Notes: generated by a model from the sequence alone, not told the origin. DNA of 64,000 bases from Haladaptatus halobius (GCF_020618475.1 NZ_CP085335.1:992001-1056000); one strand, 5' to 3'; shown: positions 1 to 10,278, counted from the first letter of the stretch. A program made the numbers and translations.

Positions 1-1338
1 GTGAAGCACCTCCTCGACCTCTCGGGGGTAGACGTTGTACCCCGCGGTGAGGATGAGGTCGGACTTGCGCCCGAGCACTTCGTAGTAGTTGTCGTCGTCC
101 CGGCGGACCACGTCGCCCGTCCGGAAGTAGCCGTCGTCGGTGAACGCCGCGGCGGTCTCGTCCGGTCGGTCGTGATAGCCCGCCATGACGTGCGGGCCGC
201 GCACGAGGAGTTCGCCCGCTTCGCCGGTCGGAACTTCGTTCCCGTCGTCGACGACCTTGCAGTCGGTCGCGCGGAACGGCTGGCCGATGGTACCGCGACG
301 CGGGCCGAAAGTGGCGTTGATTCCGGCGTGGGTTCCCCCGCCGGTCTCGGTCAGGCCGTACGCCTCGAACAGTTCGACGCCCGCGCCCGCCTCGAATCGC
401 TCCTGCACCGCGGTCGGCATCGTCGTGCCGCCCTCCATCGATTCCTGCAGACTCGACAGGTCGTACTCGCCGAACGAGTCGTGTTCGATGATATCGACGT
501 ACATCGCGGCGACGGCCCCGAACTTCGTGATGCGCTTCGACTCGATGGTCGCCATCGCGTCCTCCGGATTCCAGGATTCGGGGTCGCGGAGGTGGACGGT
601 CGCACCGCGAACGAGGGGTTGCCACGTCCGGTTGACGAACCCGGCGATGTGCGATAGCGGGAGCACCGACAGGAACCGCTCTTCCTCGGCGTCGAGGGCG
701 GTTCGCTCGAAGCCGACGAACGACTGCGCCCGGAGGTTTCGGTGGGTGAGCAGGACGCCCTTCGGCTCCCCCGTCGTGCCGCTGGTGTAGGGCTGCATCG
801 CGACGTCGTCGTCCAACCGGTCGGCGACGAAAGGGTCGTCGTCCACCGCCTCGAACGGGACGAACCGCCCGGCGTCGTCACCGTCGTCGCGCCCGCGCCA
901 CTCGTCCCAATCATCGCCACACCCGATGATGATCGGATCGGCGTCGATGCCGTCCACCGCAGCCTCGGCCGTCCCTCGAAGGGAGTCGTCGGTCACGATG
1001 GCTGCGACGTCGGCGTCGTCGAATCGGTAGGCGGCTTCCCGGGTTCGGTACTGCGGATTCATCGGGATGAACGGCGTACCCGCCTTGAGCGCGCCGAGCG
1101 CGGCGACGACGAACGCGGGGCAGTTGGGGAGGAAGAGAGCGATACGGTCGTCGGGTTTCAGGGAGAGCGCACGGAGACCTCCGGCGAACCGTGCGGAGCG
1201 GTCGCGGAGTTCGCCGTGCGTGTACGTCTCCTCGTCCATTTCAAGCGCGAGCTTTCGGAAATGCGTCTCCGCGGTTTCGTCGTACAGTCGTGCGACGTTC
1301 CCCGTGCGTGCCGCGGCTGAAAACGCGTCGGCCTCCAT
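1..1338 (-). CDS. Acyl-CoA synthetase / AMP-dependent ligase (3' end outside window)
   Basis: Class I adenylate-forming enzyme that should activate a carboxylic acid with ATP and transfer it to CoA. The reading frame is open for 446 codons from an ATG at 1338 to the left edge, so the C-terminal cap is missing. The phosphate-binding loop YTSGTTGEPKG lies near residue 185, the aromatic ATP-site motif EAYGLTETGG further on, and the adenine/ribose motif DDGYFRTGDV followed by GRKSDLILTAGYNVYPREVE near the truncated end; this last hinge segment is typical of acyl-CoA ligases. The start is the only in-frame ATG near the 5' end. Substrate cannot be told from sequence; a medium/long-chain fatty or aryl acid is likely. 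It is divergently oriented from the next gene. Confidence 0.9.
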   Translation of the reverse strand, partial: MEADAFSAAARTGNVARLYDETAETHFRKLALEMDEETYTHGELRDRSARFAGGLRALSLKPDDRIALFLPNCPAFVVAALGALKAGTPFIPMNPQYRTREAAYRFDDADVAAIVTDDSLRGTAEAAVDGIDADPIIIGCGDDWDEWRGRDDGDDAGRFVPFEAVDDDPFVADRLDDDVAMQPYTSGTTGEPKGVLLTHRNLRAQSFVGFERTALDAEEERFLSVLPLSHIAGFVNRTWQPLVRGATVHLRDPESWNPEDAMATIESKRITKFGAVAAMYVDIIEHDSFGEYDLSSLQESMEGGTTMPTAVQERFEAGAGVELFEAYGLTETGGGTHAGINATFGPRRGTIGQPFRATDCKVVDDGNEVPTGEAGELLVRGPHVMAGYHDRPDETAAAFTDDGYFRTGDVVRRDDDNYYEVLGRKSDLILTAGYNVYPREVEEVLH

Positions 1339-1540
1339 GCGGACATCGGCGTGACCGGTCGGGAAAAGTGTGACAAACCGTTCATCGAGGACAGAGTCGG
1401 ACTATCCGGTTAACACGAGTCTTCGCGGACGATAGGCGTGACGTACCCGTCGCTCGTCGGTTCGCAGGGGCGATATCCGCACCGCCTACGCGCGCGAACG
1501 ACCATCGCGATTTACGTTTTCCGCGGGCGTCCGTCCGGCG

Positions 1541-2671
1541 ATGGCCGACAGAACTGGGGAGTACGGGACGTCGTCCGCGGGCGATCCGTATCGGGTTCGG
1601 CAGTACGAGCCCGGCGACCGGCGCGGCGTACTGGCGCTGTATGAGACGGTGTTCGGCGACCGTCGCGGTCGCGGCGACTGGTTCGACTGGAAGTTCGTCG
1701 AGAATCCGTATCGGGTGCGGGTGCCGATCTGCGTCGCGGAGCGCGACGGGCGGATCGTCGGCGCTCGCCCGAGCCTTCCGCTGCCGCTGTCCGTCGGCGG
1801 CCGACGGGAGATCGCGCTCGTGCAGGTCGATCCGATGGTGCATCCCGACCATCGCAGACGGGGGTTGTTCACCCGGATGGCCGAACACGTCTACGACTAC
1901 TACGGCCCGCGAGAGCCGTCCGTCGTCGTCGGCTTTCCGAACGAAGCCGTGAAAGCCGGACTCGAAAAGATGGCCGAGAAGCTCGCGCTCGACGACGGCA
2001 TCATGGCGGCGTTCACCGAGTTCTACCGCGTGCAGAACCCCGCGGCGTTGTCGAACGCGCCGCTGGCGGGCGCGGCGTCGCCGGGCCTCCGAACCTACCT
2101 CGCGGCCCGCGACCGAACGACGCCGAGGGCGCCCGACGGGGAACTCGACCGCTACGTCGGCGTCCCGCAGACGCGCCTCGCGGAGATAGCGGCCGGCCAG
2201 CCCACCCCCCGCGTTCACGCGGTGCGCGACGAGCAGTTCTTCGGGTGGCGCTACGACAATCCGCGGTACGACTACGCGACCTACGTCTTTCGAGGAGAGG
2301 GCGGCCCGGTCGCCATCGTCGTCGGCGAGCAGGAGAACACGGACGAGCATATCGTTCACCTCTCGGACGTGCTCCCGGTCGCAGACGGGGAGACGCGGAC
2401 GAGGGCGCTCTCCGCGATCCTCGGCGCGGTTCTCGAGGAGCATCGGGACGCCGACGTGGTCGCGGCGGCGGGGACGACGCTTCCGCGGTCGGTGCTCGCT
2501 CGGCACGGCTTCCTCGGCACCGACAGACTGCCAATGTCGCGGTTCGCGTCGGCGTACTGGTTCTCGGCCCGTCCGCTGGGTGGTTCGGGCGGCGAGTGGG
2601 TGGTGAACGGGCAAGCGTTGGCGGACGAGGAGAGTTGGAACTTGTCGTTCTGCGAGTTGGAAGTTGGGTGA
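1541..2671 (+). CDS. GNAT family N-acetyltransferase, two-domain type
   Basis: 376-residue protein with an N-terminal acetyltransferase fold: the motif A segment VDPMVHPDHRRRGLFTRM (about residues 95-112) carries the acetyl-CoA pyrophosphate-binding R/G-rich turn. The second half (from about residue 200) looks like a second, degenerate GNAT-like or sterol-carrier-like domain, as in long Eis-type acetyltransferases. Substrate is unknown. It stands alone between a divergent acyl-CoA synthetase and a decayed membrane-protein gene. The ATG at 1541 is preceded by about 200 bp of noncoding DNA. Family assignment is firm, function is not. Confidence 0.8.
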   Translation: MADRTGEYGTSSAGDPYRVRQYEPGDRRGVLALYETVFGDRRGRGDWFDWKFVENPYRVRVPICVAERDGRIVGARPSLPLPLSVGGRREIALVQVDPMVHPDHRRRGLFTRMAEHVYDYYGPREPSVVVGFPNEAVKAGLEKMAEKLALDDGIMAAFTEFYRVQNPAALSNAPLAGAASPGLRTYLAARDRTTPRAPDGELDRYVGVPQTRLAEIAAGQPTPRVHAVRDEQFFGWRYDNPRYDYATYVFRGEGGPVAIVVGEQENTDEHIVHLSDVLPVADGETRTRALSAILGAVLEEHRDADVVAAAGTTLPRSVLARHGFLGTDRLPMSRFASAYWFSARPLGGSGGEWVVNGQALADEESWNLSFCELEVG

Positions 2672-2694
2672 GTCGTGAGGGTGGCCTTCGCCGA

Positions 2695-3093
2695 AATTTC
2701 GAAGGACGTTCGACCGCGTCCCGCGCCGACCGCGGTGACGACGAGGAGGAGCACCGACCGCGCGGTTTCGAGGAGGTGCCACGCCCACTCCCTCGGGCGG
2801 TGGAACGGCGAGAAGTTGTCCACTTTCTCGGACGTGTAGTGGTGGATTTCGAGGAACGTGGCTCGAATCCCCGCGACCGCCGCGTCCGGCGACCAGACGA
2901 GAACGAGGGGAAGATACGCCAGCACGCCCGTCACCGAACCGGCGACGAAGCCGCTCACCCACCGACCCAGCGAGGGCGCTTGTCGCCAACCGTCGTACAG
3001 CAGAACGGGAATCGCGAGGACGGAAAACTGCGAGAACAGAACCGCGATGGCCGCGAACACGCCTCGTCTGACCGCGCCGCGGCCGAGCGAGCG
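2695..3093 (-). pseudogene. Remnant of a polytopic membrane protein (glycosyltransferase-like)
   Basis: On the minus strand, an open frame of about 130 codons encodes hydrophobic segments such as FAAIAVLFSQFSVLAIPVLL and GFVAGSVTGVLAYLPLVLVW separated by short polar loops, ending in a helix LLETARSVLLLVVTAVG. This resembles the membrane part of GT39/GT87-type or related integral glycosyltransferases. There is a stop (TAG, 3094-3096) just upstream without a suitable start, and after about 2695 the frame runs into sequence antisense to the neighbouring acetyltransferase, so both ends are missing. I read it as an internal fragment of a once larger gene; the exact family is uncertain. Confidence 0.45.
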
Positions 3094-3272
3094 CTAGGGG
3101 CGTACCGTGCCGCCACAGTACGGGATGGCGAGCGTCTTACGACTCCATTCGACCGCCGGGGTAGTACGGCGATGGCGTCCAGTGAACGTAACCAAAGACG
3201 GCGCTGTATCCCCGCCCCACTCCACTCCTTTCAGTCGCTCCGTGGAGGACGAGACTTAGCGCCTGTATTCAG

Positions 3273-6200
3273 CTAATCGAGGGGCACGTACGGCAGCATC
3301 GCCAGCTCGTCGGCGGAGTAGTCGAGCGCCTCCGCCTGCGAGACGTCCTCGGGCGTGATCAGGTCGATGAGCAACGGCGCGTCGTCGACGGCACCGGCCG
3401 TGGCGCCATCGAACCTGTGACCTCTGGCCGCTTCTTGAACCGGGCGGAACGTCCCGTACTCTTCCGACCCCACGCCTGCGACGATCTCCAGATTCGCAGG
3501 ATCGGTCCCGCTGAAGGCGTCGCGGTCGATGTCCAAGGTAACTGTTCCGGCGTCGAAGTCGACAGCGGGCCGTGGAGAGATGGTACTGCCGCTCTCGTCG
3601 GTCAGAGCCGAACCGCCCGCATCGACGGCACCCATGGTCCACCCGGTAATGTACAGGCGGTAGTGCCAGGGCCGCTCGAAGGAGACGTTCGCTCCGAGGT
3701 CGTCGAGGCTTTCGGTCGCGCCCCCGCTCGCGCTGGGGTCGCGCAGCCACAGCACGAACATGTGTGGCGAGAAGCGACCGCCCCATACGTCGTAGAGGGT
3801 CTTGACCTCGAACGTGAACCGGGCGAGACTGGGCGTCTGCGCGACGGTGACCGACGTCAGGTCGAACGCCCCGTCACGGTAGGCGTCGGCGGTCGGGTAG
3901 GTGTACTCGCCGGGACCGTAGTCGTCACCAAGCGGATCGTCGATGGTCGCGACGGTCTCGGGCGGGGTGACCGTCACGGTTTCGGTCGCCAGGGTCTCCT
4001 CATCGGTCGTCTGGACGGTTACTTCGTAGGTACCTGGTTCGTCGAGTGCGTAGGAGAGTTCGTCGGTCGCGTCCGATGTGTTGGGTGGGAACCGGACGTT
4101 CGAGATGCTGACGACCCTACCATCGACGACCAACTCGACCGTGGTTCCACCGATATAGTCGCCGTCGTTCGACCCCGTTGCCGTGATGAACGGCTCTCGG
4201 ATGAACGTCTCGCTGTCGATCGTCACCTCGACGTCCTGCTCGGGCCGCTGGTACTCCGGCAGCTCGTGAATCTCTCGCCCGCGCGCCCGTCGGAGTCGGA
4301 CTGCAGTGCCGCCGCTCCCGACCATCGAGGCCAACAGCGTCGTGCTCGGGGTTACGATCGCCTCGTCGATGCGGACCGGTTCGAGGTTCTCGTCGTAACT
4401 CGCGTCGATCCCGTCCGAGTAGATCTCGGCGACGTACTTCGGTCTGTTGCCGTTCCTGTGTTTCCGCCCCCGCTTGGACTGGGGGACTGAGGAACTCGAG
4501 ATCGATGTCGAGGGCGCGACCGCCCTCGTCGGTCATCGCGCCGAGGTACCACGCGTCGTCCTTCTGCCGAGCTGTGACCACGTACTCGCCGATGGCCGAG
4601 TCGAGGACACGGGTGTCCTCCCAACCTCCGGCAGGGACGTCCTCGATGAACTTGAAGGCGTCGATGGTCGGGCCGCGAATCGGCGCGGTTTCCGGATCGG
4701 GCATCGGCTCGCCGGGTGCGGTGAGCGCGACCGAATCGAGGTTGAACCCGCCGGTGTCGTCATCGGCCAGCAGGACGCCCACGGTCTCGGTGTCAGCTTC
4801 GAGCGTCACGGTCGCCGAGACCGAGTTCCAGACGTCCCAGTAGTCGGTCGGCGGGAGCGTAATCTGGGCAACGGCCGATCCGTCGACCGTGACGGTCGCC
4901 GTCCGCGGTTCGTCGGCCGGGACGGCGTTGTTCTCTTCGTCGCTGGCGTACCGCAGGTGCAGGTCGTACTCGCCGGCCGCTGCGTCTTCGACCGTCCATG
5001 TGACCGTCGAGCCCGTACTGACGCTGTTAGGGTCCACCTCGAGATACCGCTCGCCCTGGGCGTTGGCCCAGCTCGAAGCCGCATTGAAACCGTCGTTGTC
5101 GCCGAACTCGGCTTGGGCGACCTCGCCAACGGAGACGGTCGATGGCCGATCGGCCAAGTAGGAGCTCGGCAAGCCGGCGACCATTTGGAGGCCGCTGAAG
5201 TAGTTCGGGTACATCGCTAGCTGCTTCGCTCGCGTCGTCTCGACGCCGCCCGACCCGGAGTCCATGTCGAAGATGCCGGGGGTGAACTCGACGGGACCAC
5301 CGAGCATCCGCGTGAACGGGAATGTGACGTGATGAGATGGAGAAATCTTGCCGAAAGAGTCGTACTCCTATCCGTACACGCCCTCGCGGGTCATCAGGTT
5401 GGGATAGGACCGGCGTCGTCCCGTGGGGTGAATCGGCTCGTGCACTTCCAGCATCTGGTGGTTGGCTGCGGCCGTCCGAGCCACGAGATGATGGTGGTTG
5501 ACGAGAACCTGATTGTGGTGGTTGTGCCCCTCGCCGGCGAGGTTACCATCGTCGTTGACGTACCCGGTCTTGATCGTGCGGATGCCGATGTCGTCGTACA
5601 GCGGGTAGGCCTCGTCGAGTTGGGACTCGTAGTTCCGGAAGCCGCCCGCGGTCTCGTTGTGCATCGTCATCTGGGTCGGCGGGTCGAGGCTCGGCCCGTA
5701 GCTCGTCACCTCCTGCAGATCGAAGTCCGGGTACGGTTCGGTGAAGTCGAACGCCCCGCCGCCACCGGCGGGGTAGCTCGACCAGCCCTTGTTCCATCCC
5801 TCGACGAGGACGCCCGGGATGTCGTGCTCGCTCGCGAAGTCCATGTACTGCTTCACGCGGCCGGTCTGGGCACCGTGATTACCGGTCTGCATCCCTCGGT
5901 ACTCCCAATCGGCGCGGCCGGTGATCATCAGCCACCACACGCCGATGAACTTCTGTGGCTCGATCCAGTCGACGCCCTGCGGGAACTCCGCGGGGTCGTA
6001 ATCCTCGTTCAAGTTGACGATCAGGTTCGACTCGACGAGATCGCCGGGGCGTTCGCCGAGCTGGATCGTCCGCCAGGGCGTCCGATGAGGTGCCGACGCC
6101 GACACTTTCGTCCCGTCGGGCAGCGGTGCCAGCGTCGACTCGAAGGTCGTTTCACCCGCCGACGTGGGTTCGACGGCCATCGCCGCGTAGTCGACGAGGT

Positions 6201-6993
6201 CTGCCTCGTGAACGCTCAGGTAGAGGTCGTCGTCGGCCTGCATCGTGATCGGCGTGTGCGCACCCCCGGAGAAGCTCTTGGATCCGATTTCGCTCAGCGG
6301 CGTCTCGTCGTACGCGTACTCGTAACTGTTGAAGTCGTTCGGAATCCACCAGGCAGTGTAGTCGTCCGCGAAGGCGAACTCGGTGCGCTCGGCGCTAACG
6401 ACGAAGTCGCCGAAGCCGCCCTCCTCTGGGAAGACGTAACGGAATCCGACGCCGTCGTCGAACGCGCGGACCTCCACTGTGAGAGCACGTCCGTCCGCAC
6501 CAGACTCGGCCAGGCCGAGGCGCAGCTCTTCGTAGCGCTCGCGGATTTCGTCGTACTGGTCCCAGACCGGCGTCCAGGTTTCGTCCGTCTCCGAGCGTTC
6601 GCTGCCGGTGACGGTGACCTCCTCGCCGAAGTCTGGTTGGTTCTGGAACTCGAAACCCACTCCCGCGTCGTCGACGACGGTCGTTCCGCGGTAGGCGACG
6701 CTGTAACTCGGCACGCCGTCCGCGACGTCCACCGACACCTCGACGGTGCCGTCTGGCGACGTGAGTCTCTGGGTGGTTCCGTCGTCACCTTCGGTCACTT
6801 GCGCACCAGTTTTGTCCCCGACGGTGAGCGAAAACGATGAAGCCGCAAAGAGCGACGTCAATCCACTGACGAATCGTCGGCGAGTCGTCGTAATAGATCC
6901 CTCTGTCGAGGCTCGATTTCTCCGCTCGGCCGTCTCCGTGCTGTTCACCATCTCCATCTCGTCCGCACCTTGGCGGTTGGGATCTCGTGACAT
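3273..6993 (-). pseudogene. GH97 glycoside hydrolase with inserted CBM and C-terminal binding module; in-frame stop plus frameshift
   Basis: About 1240 codons of a secreted family-97 glycosidase (alpha-glucosidase/alpha-galactosidase family). A Tat-type signal (TTRRRFVSGLTSLFAASSF, about residues 36-54) is followed by the GH97 N-terminal beta domain and catalytic barrel (KFIGVWWLMITG, LVEGWNKGW, EVHEPIHPTG, NLMTREG). At 5368-5370 a TAG interrupts ...TREGVYG[TAG]EYD; the same frame continues with FTRMLGGPVEFTPGIFDM, so a Gln codon (CAG) was probably lost. A beta-sandwich like CBM6/35 (SWANAQGERYLEVD ... GGFNLDSVAL) is inserted before the end of the barrel. Near 4481-4485 (a run of five G) the frame shifts; the other frame resumes with RPKYVAEIYSDG and the GH97 C-domain, then a glucodextranase-C-like module ending at 3273. 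Broken as given, unless these are sequence errors. Confidence 0.8.
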
Positions 6994-7029
6994 AGGTTTC
7001 TACAAACAATCACTCATGTCCGAATAATA

Positions 7030-7056
7030 TAACAATTAAGGGTAAGATAATTGTTA
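7030..7056. promoter_or_regulatory. Perfect inverted repeat upstream of the GH97 gene
   Basis: TAACAATTA (7030-7038) and its exact reverse complement TAATTGTTA (7048-7056) are separated by nine bases, 37-63 bp upstream of the GH97 start. The surrounding 80 bp are very AT-rich compared with the coding DNA. Position and symmetry suggest an operator for a dimeric regulator overlapping or flanking the promoter. No regulator gene lies next to it. Confidence 0.5.
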
Positions 7057-7059
7057 AAA

Positions 7060-7817
7060 TATTTGTCTAAATTTAATATACTCCAAGAACTGTCAAATGA
7101 TATTGCGAGCTGACTGCTGAGGATTCAAATCTACCCATGCAAAGCGAGTCCAGTATCCGACGGCGAGACAGTAGGCCAGAGCATTCTGACGTTTTCACCT
7201 ACGCCTTTCAAGGAGTGATTAGTGATCCGATCGAACTCGACGGTACGAGGTAATCAAATCGAGGATTAAATCACCTTTGGGGCACGGTCCGCGGAGAAAC
7301 GCGAGGAATCGATTGCCGATGCCCACGATAACTGCGCCTGGCCTACGCATCCCGCAGTAAAAGTGCCCTCCCGGCACGCCAGCGCCAAGGTGTACGGCCA
7401 CCGTCACCAACGGAATCAATGCCCGTGACGTCGCGATTGACTTCAGTCATCCCCCTGGAATGCCAGCTACTATTGCACCACTCTCCGTCGCAGAAACCCT
7501 CCTTTCCGCGATACCTCGGATTAACACTGTCTATATCCCTACGTGTAGTGCTAATCGATGACGCCGAAAATAACCGTCACGAAGACTGCTTCACAGAGCG
7601 GTGATCGCGTATGTCGTGAATGAACATCGGTTAACCGCGTCAGTTGCCTGTGCTATCCACACATCGCTTCGATTTTCCATAGTTCCGCTCATTGCTCGAG
7701 AGAAATATCCGTTGAGAAGATTCTTCATCCGGTGGATTGGCGTTGTTGAAAACCCAGAAAGCAGGGATCGGCCTAGCGATTATTGTAGGATGGACAACCG
7801 ATCACAGCTGACCTCCT
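7060..7817. other. Noncoding or decayed stretch
   Basis: About 750 bp between the GH97 gene and the decayed genes further right. It has only short open frames without recognisable protein character on either strand. I see no RNA gene or repeat. Confidence 0.4.
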
Positions 7818-8030
7818 TCACTCTGTCTCACGGTTATTGGCCGATCGGGCGGCAAACGACCCGATAAAGAGTGTCAATCGAGACATCGCCGCCAAGCGAA
7901 ATACGTACGCGATCAGAAGAATGATTGGAGCAAGTGCGGCGGTTACCGCCCCGCTCACAAACAGCAATTGATGGTCGATTCCAAAAAACTGGCTGGGGAA
8001 GACTGTGGGCGCCGTATATTTGGGCGGCAC
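7818..8030 (-). pseudogene. Possible fragment of a small membrane protein
   Basis: A 70-codon minus-strand frame with two hydrophobic stretches (LLFVSGAVTAALAPIILLIAY and a weaker one after RLAAMSRL). The organisation loosely resembles small haloarchaeal DUF7521-like membrane proteins, but it is shorter than a complete member and sits among broken genes. It could also be chance. Function unknown. Confidence 0.25.
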
Positions 8031-8036
8031 AGTACG

Positions 8037-8434
8037 TCAGAATAATTGATGGTAACCCAGTGTAGAGAAGTCCTTCTGAAAGACCGATGTATTCTGAGTG
8101 GATGTAGTCTGTTTTAGATATTCACGGGCAACAGTGAAGAGTTCGAGGAGATTGTCCATCTCGTCGAACGCCTCGGCCTCAGTTGGGGAGAGCGTCTATT
8201 CGTGCATTTGCGGATGTCGCGTAGGGTTCGAACTTTCCCTGAGACTGCAAACCGTAAAGCTGCGGACGTCGCTTCAAATCGTCCGAAGCGGCTGTCCGCC
8301 AACAGCGCAGTCACGCTCGTCGCTTCGGTGATGACGGGCTCGGCAAACGTACTCGTTTCCTCACAGAGTGATTGATCTTCCGAGTCGGCGGTCACCTCAC
8401 GAAGAAGCTCTGCTAGGTGGACGATCGCTTCCAT
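8037..8434 (-). pseudogene. Small haloarchaeal protein, frameshifted
   Basis: From the ATG at 8434 an acidic protein-like frame (MEAIVHLAELLREVTADSE...) runs for about 80 residues to RDIRKCTN. After that the protein-like reading continues in another frame (TLSPTEAEAFDEMDNLLELF, then TVAREYLKQTTS) to a TGA at 8037-8039. Joining them needs a one-base shift near 8195-8205. Together they would give about 130 residues of soluble, mostly helical protein. The family is not recognised. It lies between two other damaged genes, so true decay is more likely than a single sequence error. Confidence 0.45.
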
Positions 8435-8473
8435 GAGGACCTGAAGAAAGCGCGCCAGTGATGTGGGACTCGT

Positions 8474-8943
8474 TCACACCCCTATGTGATTTTCGATCTT
8501 CTCGCGCAACTCCATCGTTTGTTCGTAGCGGTCTTGTTGCTCGCCACCGGGCCCGAGCCCCGGTGATAAGACAAGCTGGTTAATCGAGAGGACGATTACC
8601 ACGACCGAGACGATCGCTTTGAGAAGCTCGACTAGGACATCCCCGGCGAGATACCCTCTGTGAGAAACGACTGCACGGAAACCGGTCCAAACGAACCGAC
8701 GAGGATGATTACGAGAAAAATTGCACTTAAGAGAACACCAGTGACGACCCAGCGGTTTGCATCGAGCTGAAACCATCGTTTTGCCCGAGTGAGTCGACGC
8801 CCAATTTGGTTCACCGGTGGTTTTCCGTACGTCGCATCGTCGATCATCTGTATTGGAACCGAATCGAGATCGCCGTCTTGTTCCTCTGATTCACTCCGGC
8901 GGGTCATTGTTTTTGATTCCAGTCTCTCTGCATCGTCATCCAT
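8474..8943 (-). pseudogene. Two-helix membrane protein, frameshifted at a homopolymer
   Basis: The 5' part (ATG at 8943) is an acidic N-terminus followed by a transmembrane helix WVVTGVLLSAIFLVIILVGS and SVQSFLTEGISPG. It then meets a stop, while the frame one base over continues DVLVELLKAIVSVVVIVLSI, a second helix, and a charged tail ending QTMELREKIENHIGV. The join falls in the C4 run at 8641-8644; one more base there would give a continuous protein of about 155 residues with two transmembrane helices. Function unknown. Either an indel that inactivated the gene or a sequence error. Confidence 0.55.
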
Positions 8944-9267
8944 GCCAATGACTGGTGCAGTTGATAATATCGTCTCACACCATACATTGTCTACACTAAC
9001 TACCTGGTACGGATAATCACTTCCATTCTGCCGCTTTTGTTGAGAGTTGATTGCACAATTCCTTCTGTAATGTTCGTCAGAGAGCCAATGATGATTTTCC
9101 GTTCCGATTTCAGTGATAGCTACGTGAGAATCCCCACTTGTGAAGTGGCGTGTCCGATACGTGATGTCTTGTTCAAATGATTGAGCGAATCACGGTAGAG
9201 TTCTCTAGACGAGTTCAGAGACAGTACAGTGGAATCGCTGTACAATCTATGACTCCACCGCCACTAG
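8944..9267. other. Noncoding stretch
   Basis: About 320 bp without a convincing open frame, RNA gene or repeat. It is AT-richer than the coding sequence around it. Confidence 0.4.
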
Positions 9268-9522
9268 TCAGTCCACAGACTCACTTCGACTAACAGTCGT
9301 CAATTCGATGGCAATGCCCTTCTGGAGAGGGAGGAGACACTGGATATTGAATGCCCGAACACGTTCACTGCACACGATGCGTTCGCGCCGTACTCGAGGC
9401 CGTATCCGATGGCGATACTGGTTCGAGTGTTCCTGATCGAGACGCTCAACGACTGGGACGACACCGCCCTCCACAACTACCTCCACGATTCGCTTACCCA
9501 GCGGCCAAGCTTACAGGTATGA
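9268..9522 (+). pseudogene. Transposase-like N-terminal fragment
   Basis: A plus-strand frame without a proper start encodes ...LLEREETLDIECPNTFTAHD, then RPYPMAILVRVFLIETLNDW and DDTALHNYLHD, ending at TGA 9520-9522. The pattern (helical N-terminal part with an 'E-LNDWDDTALHNYL' segment preceding a catalytic domain) resembles haloarchaeal DDE transposases. No catalytic core and no terminal inverted repeats are seen, so this is a leftover. Family uncertain. Confidence 0.35.
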
Positions 9523-9540
9523 ACACAATCGGTTCCAAAT

Positions 9541-9720
9541 CTGTACTCACTGTACTCTCACAACCGAGAGCAGTTCGACAAACCCATCGTGGAGATGCAG
9601 GCCATTCGCCACAAGTTCGCGGACATGGCGACACAAATCCACGCCGCACGCCTCCTCGTAGATCATCGCACGTGGCGTTCTGGAGTAGGTGTAGCAATCG
9701 TCATGACACACTTCGATTAA
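9541..9720 (+). pseudogene. Acyl-CoA dehydrogenase internal fragment
   Basis: The plus-strand frame reads [20 protein letters not shown] then [18 protein letters not shown]. This matches the conserved acyl-CoA dehydrogenase segment (consensus about 'R-QFGKPI--FQ-I-HKLADMA--I-AARLL') near residues 260-310 of a normal 380-residue enzyme. The rest of the enzyme is absent and the frame ends at TAA 9718-9720. It directly abuts the transposase-like fragment, consistent with insertion and deletion history. Confidence 0.55.
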
Positions 9721-9724
9721 AAAC

Positions 9725-10231
9725 TCAGAGAGTACGCTCCAGCTTTTGATACGTGAGTTCTGGTCCCCAATCCTGCCGCGTGACGTCCTCGACGAGTTTG
9801 AATCCGTGTTCTTCATACAACTGACGTGCTGCTTCGAGTCCCTCGTACGTCCATAGATACACACGGTCGAAACCGGTCGCGTCGCAGAACGCCATCCCTC
9901 GATTCATCAACTCACTACCGAGCCCCTGTCCGTGGAGTTCGGGTGACAGAATGACCCAGCGGAGGCGCGCGCCTTCCTCATCATCGGAATGGCCGCCATC
10001 GATGACGAGTGATCCCAGTATCTCTTGTTCGCCGTCGTCATCGGGATCGCTCATCACTAACCAGAGTCGATTGTCGGCCTCGTCGTACCGGTCGAGAAAC
10101 TCCGCGAGTTCAACTGCTACTTCGCGGGAAAACTCGTAATCGAGGTTCCAATACTCGCTGTAATAGGTTTCGTGAAGTTCGATAATACGACCGAGTGCGC
10201 CGGGAACATATCCAGTTTGAATCTCAGGCAT
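9725..10231 (-). CDS. GNAT family N-acetyltransferase
   Basis: 168 residues from the ATG at 10231 (an upstream in-frame ATG at 10273 would put the start inside the operator-like palindrome's flank, so the downstream one is preferred). Motif A is VILSPELHGQGLGSELMNRG, with the Q-x-x-G-x-G acetyl-CoA loop, and the C-terminal part has the usual LYEEHGFKLVED strand-helix of GNAT enzymes. Substrate unknown. The upstream palindrome (10279-10298) is shared with the adjacent TetR gene and the EamA transporter gene, so the three probably form one regulon. An acetyltransferase plus an exporter suggests detoxification of a small amine or drug-like compound, which is inference. Confidence 0.85.
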   Translation of the reverse strand: MPEIQTGYVPGALGRIIELHETYYSEYWNLDYEFSREVAVELAEFLDRYDEADNRLWLVMSDPDDDGEQEILGSLVIDGGHSDDEEGARLRWVILSPELHGQGLGSELMNRGMAFCDATGFDRVYLWTYEGLEAARQLYEEHGFKLVEDVTRQDWGPELTYQKLERTL

Positions 10232-10278
10232 GGTATCCTCCGAAACGATGGGGCGTGGATGTAGCTGGTCCACCGTAT

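Noticed and set aside
1382..2989. 535-residue minus-strand open frame across the GNAT gene
   Set aside because: Antisense of a real gene in GC-rich DNA; Arg/Pro/Gly-rich and without domain features.
5368..5370. TAG read as pyrrolysine or other recoding
   Set aside because: The same gene ends in TAG, no Pyl genes are visible, and a second break exists in the gene.
5329..6840. 503-residue plus-strand open frame across the GH97 gene
   Set aside because: Antisense shadow produced by codon bias; the GH97 reading has recognisable motifs on the other strand.
7219..7419. 66-residue minus-strand frame
   Set aside because: Some hydrophobic residues but no conserved pattern, in a decayed intergenic zone.
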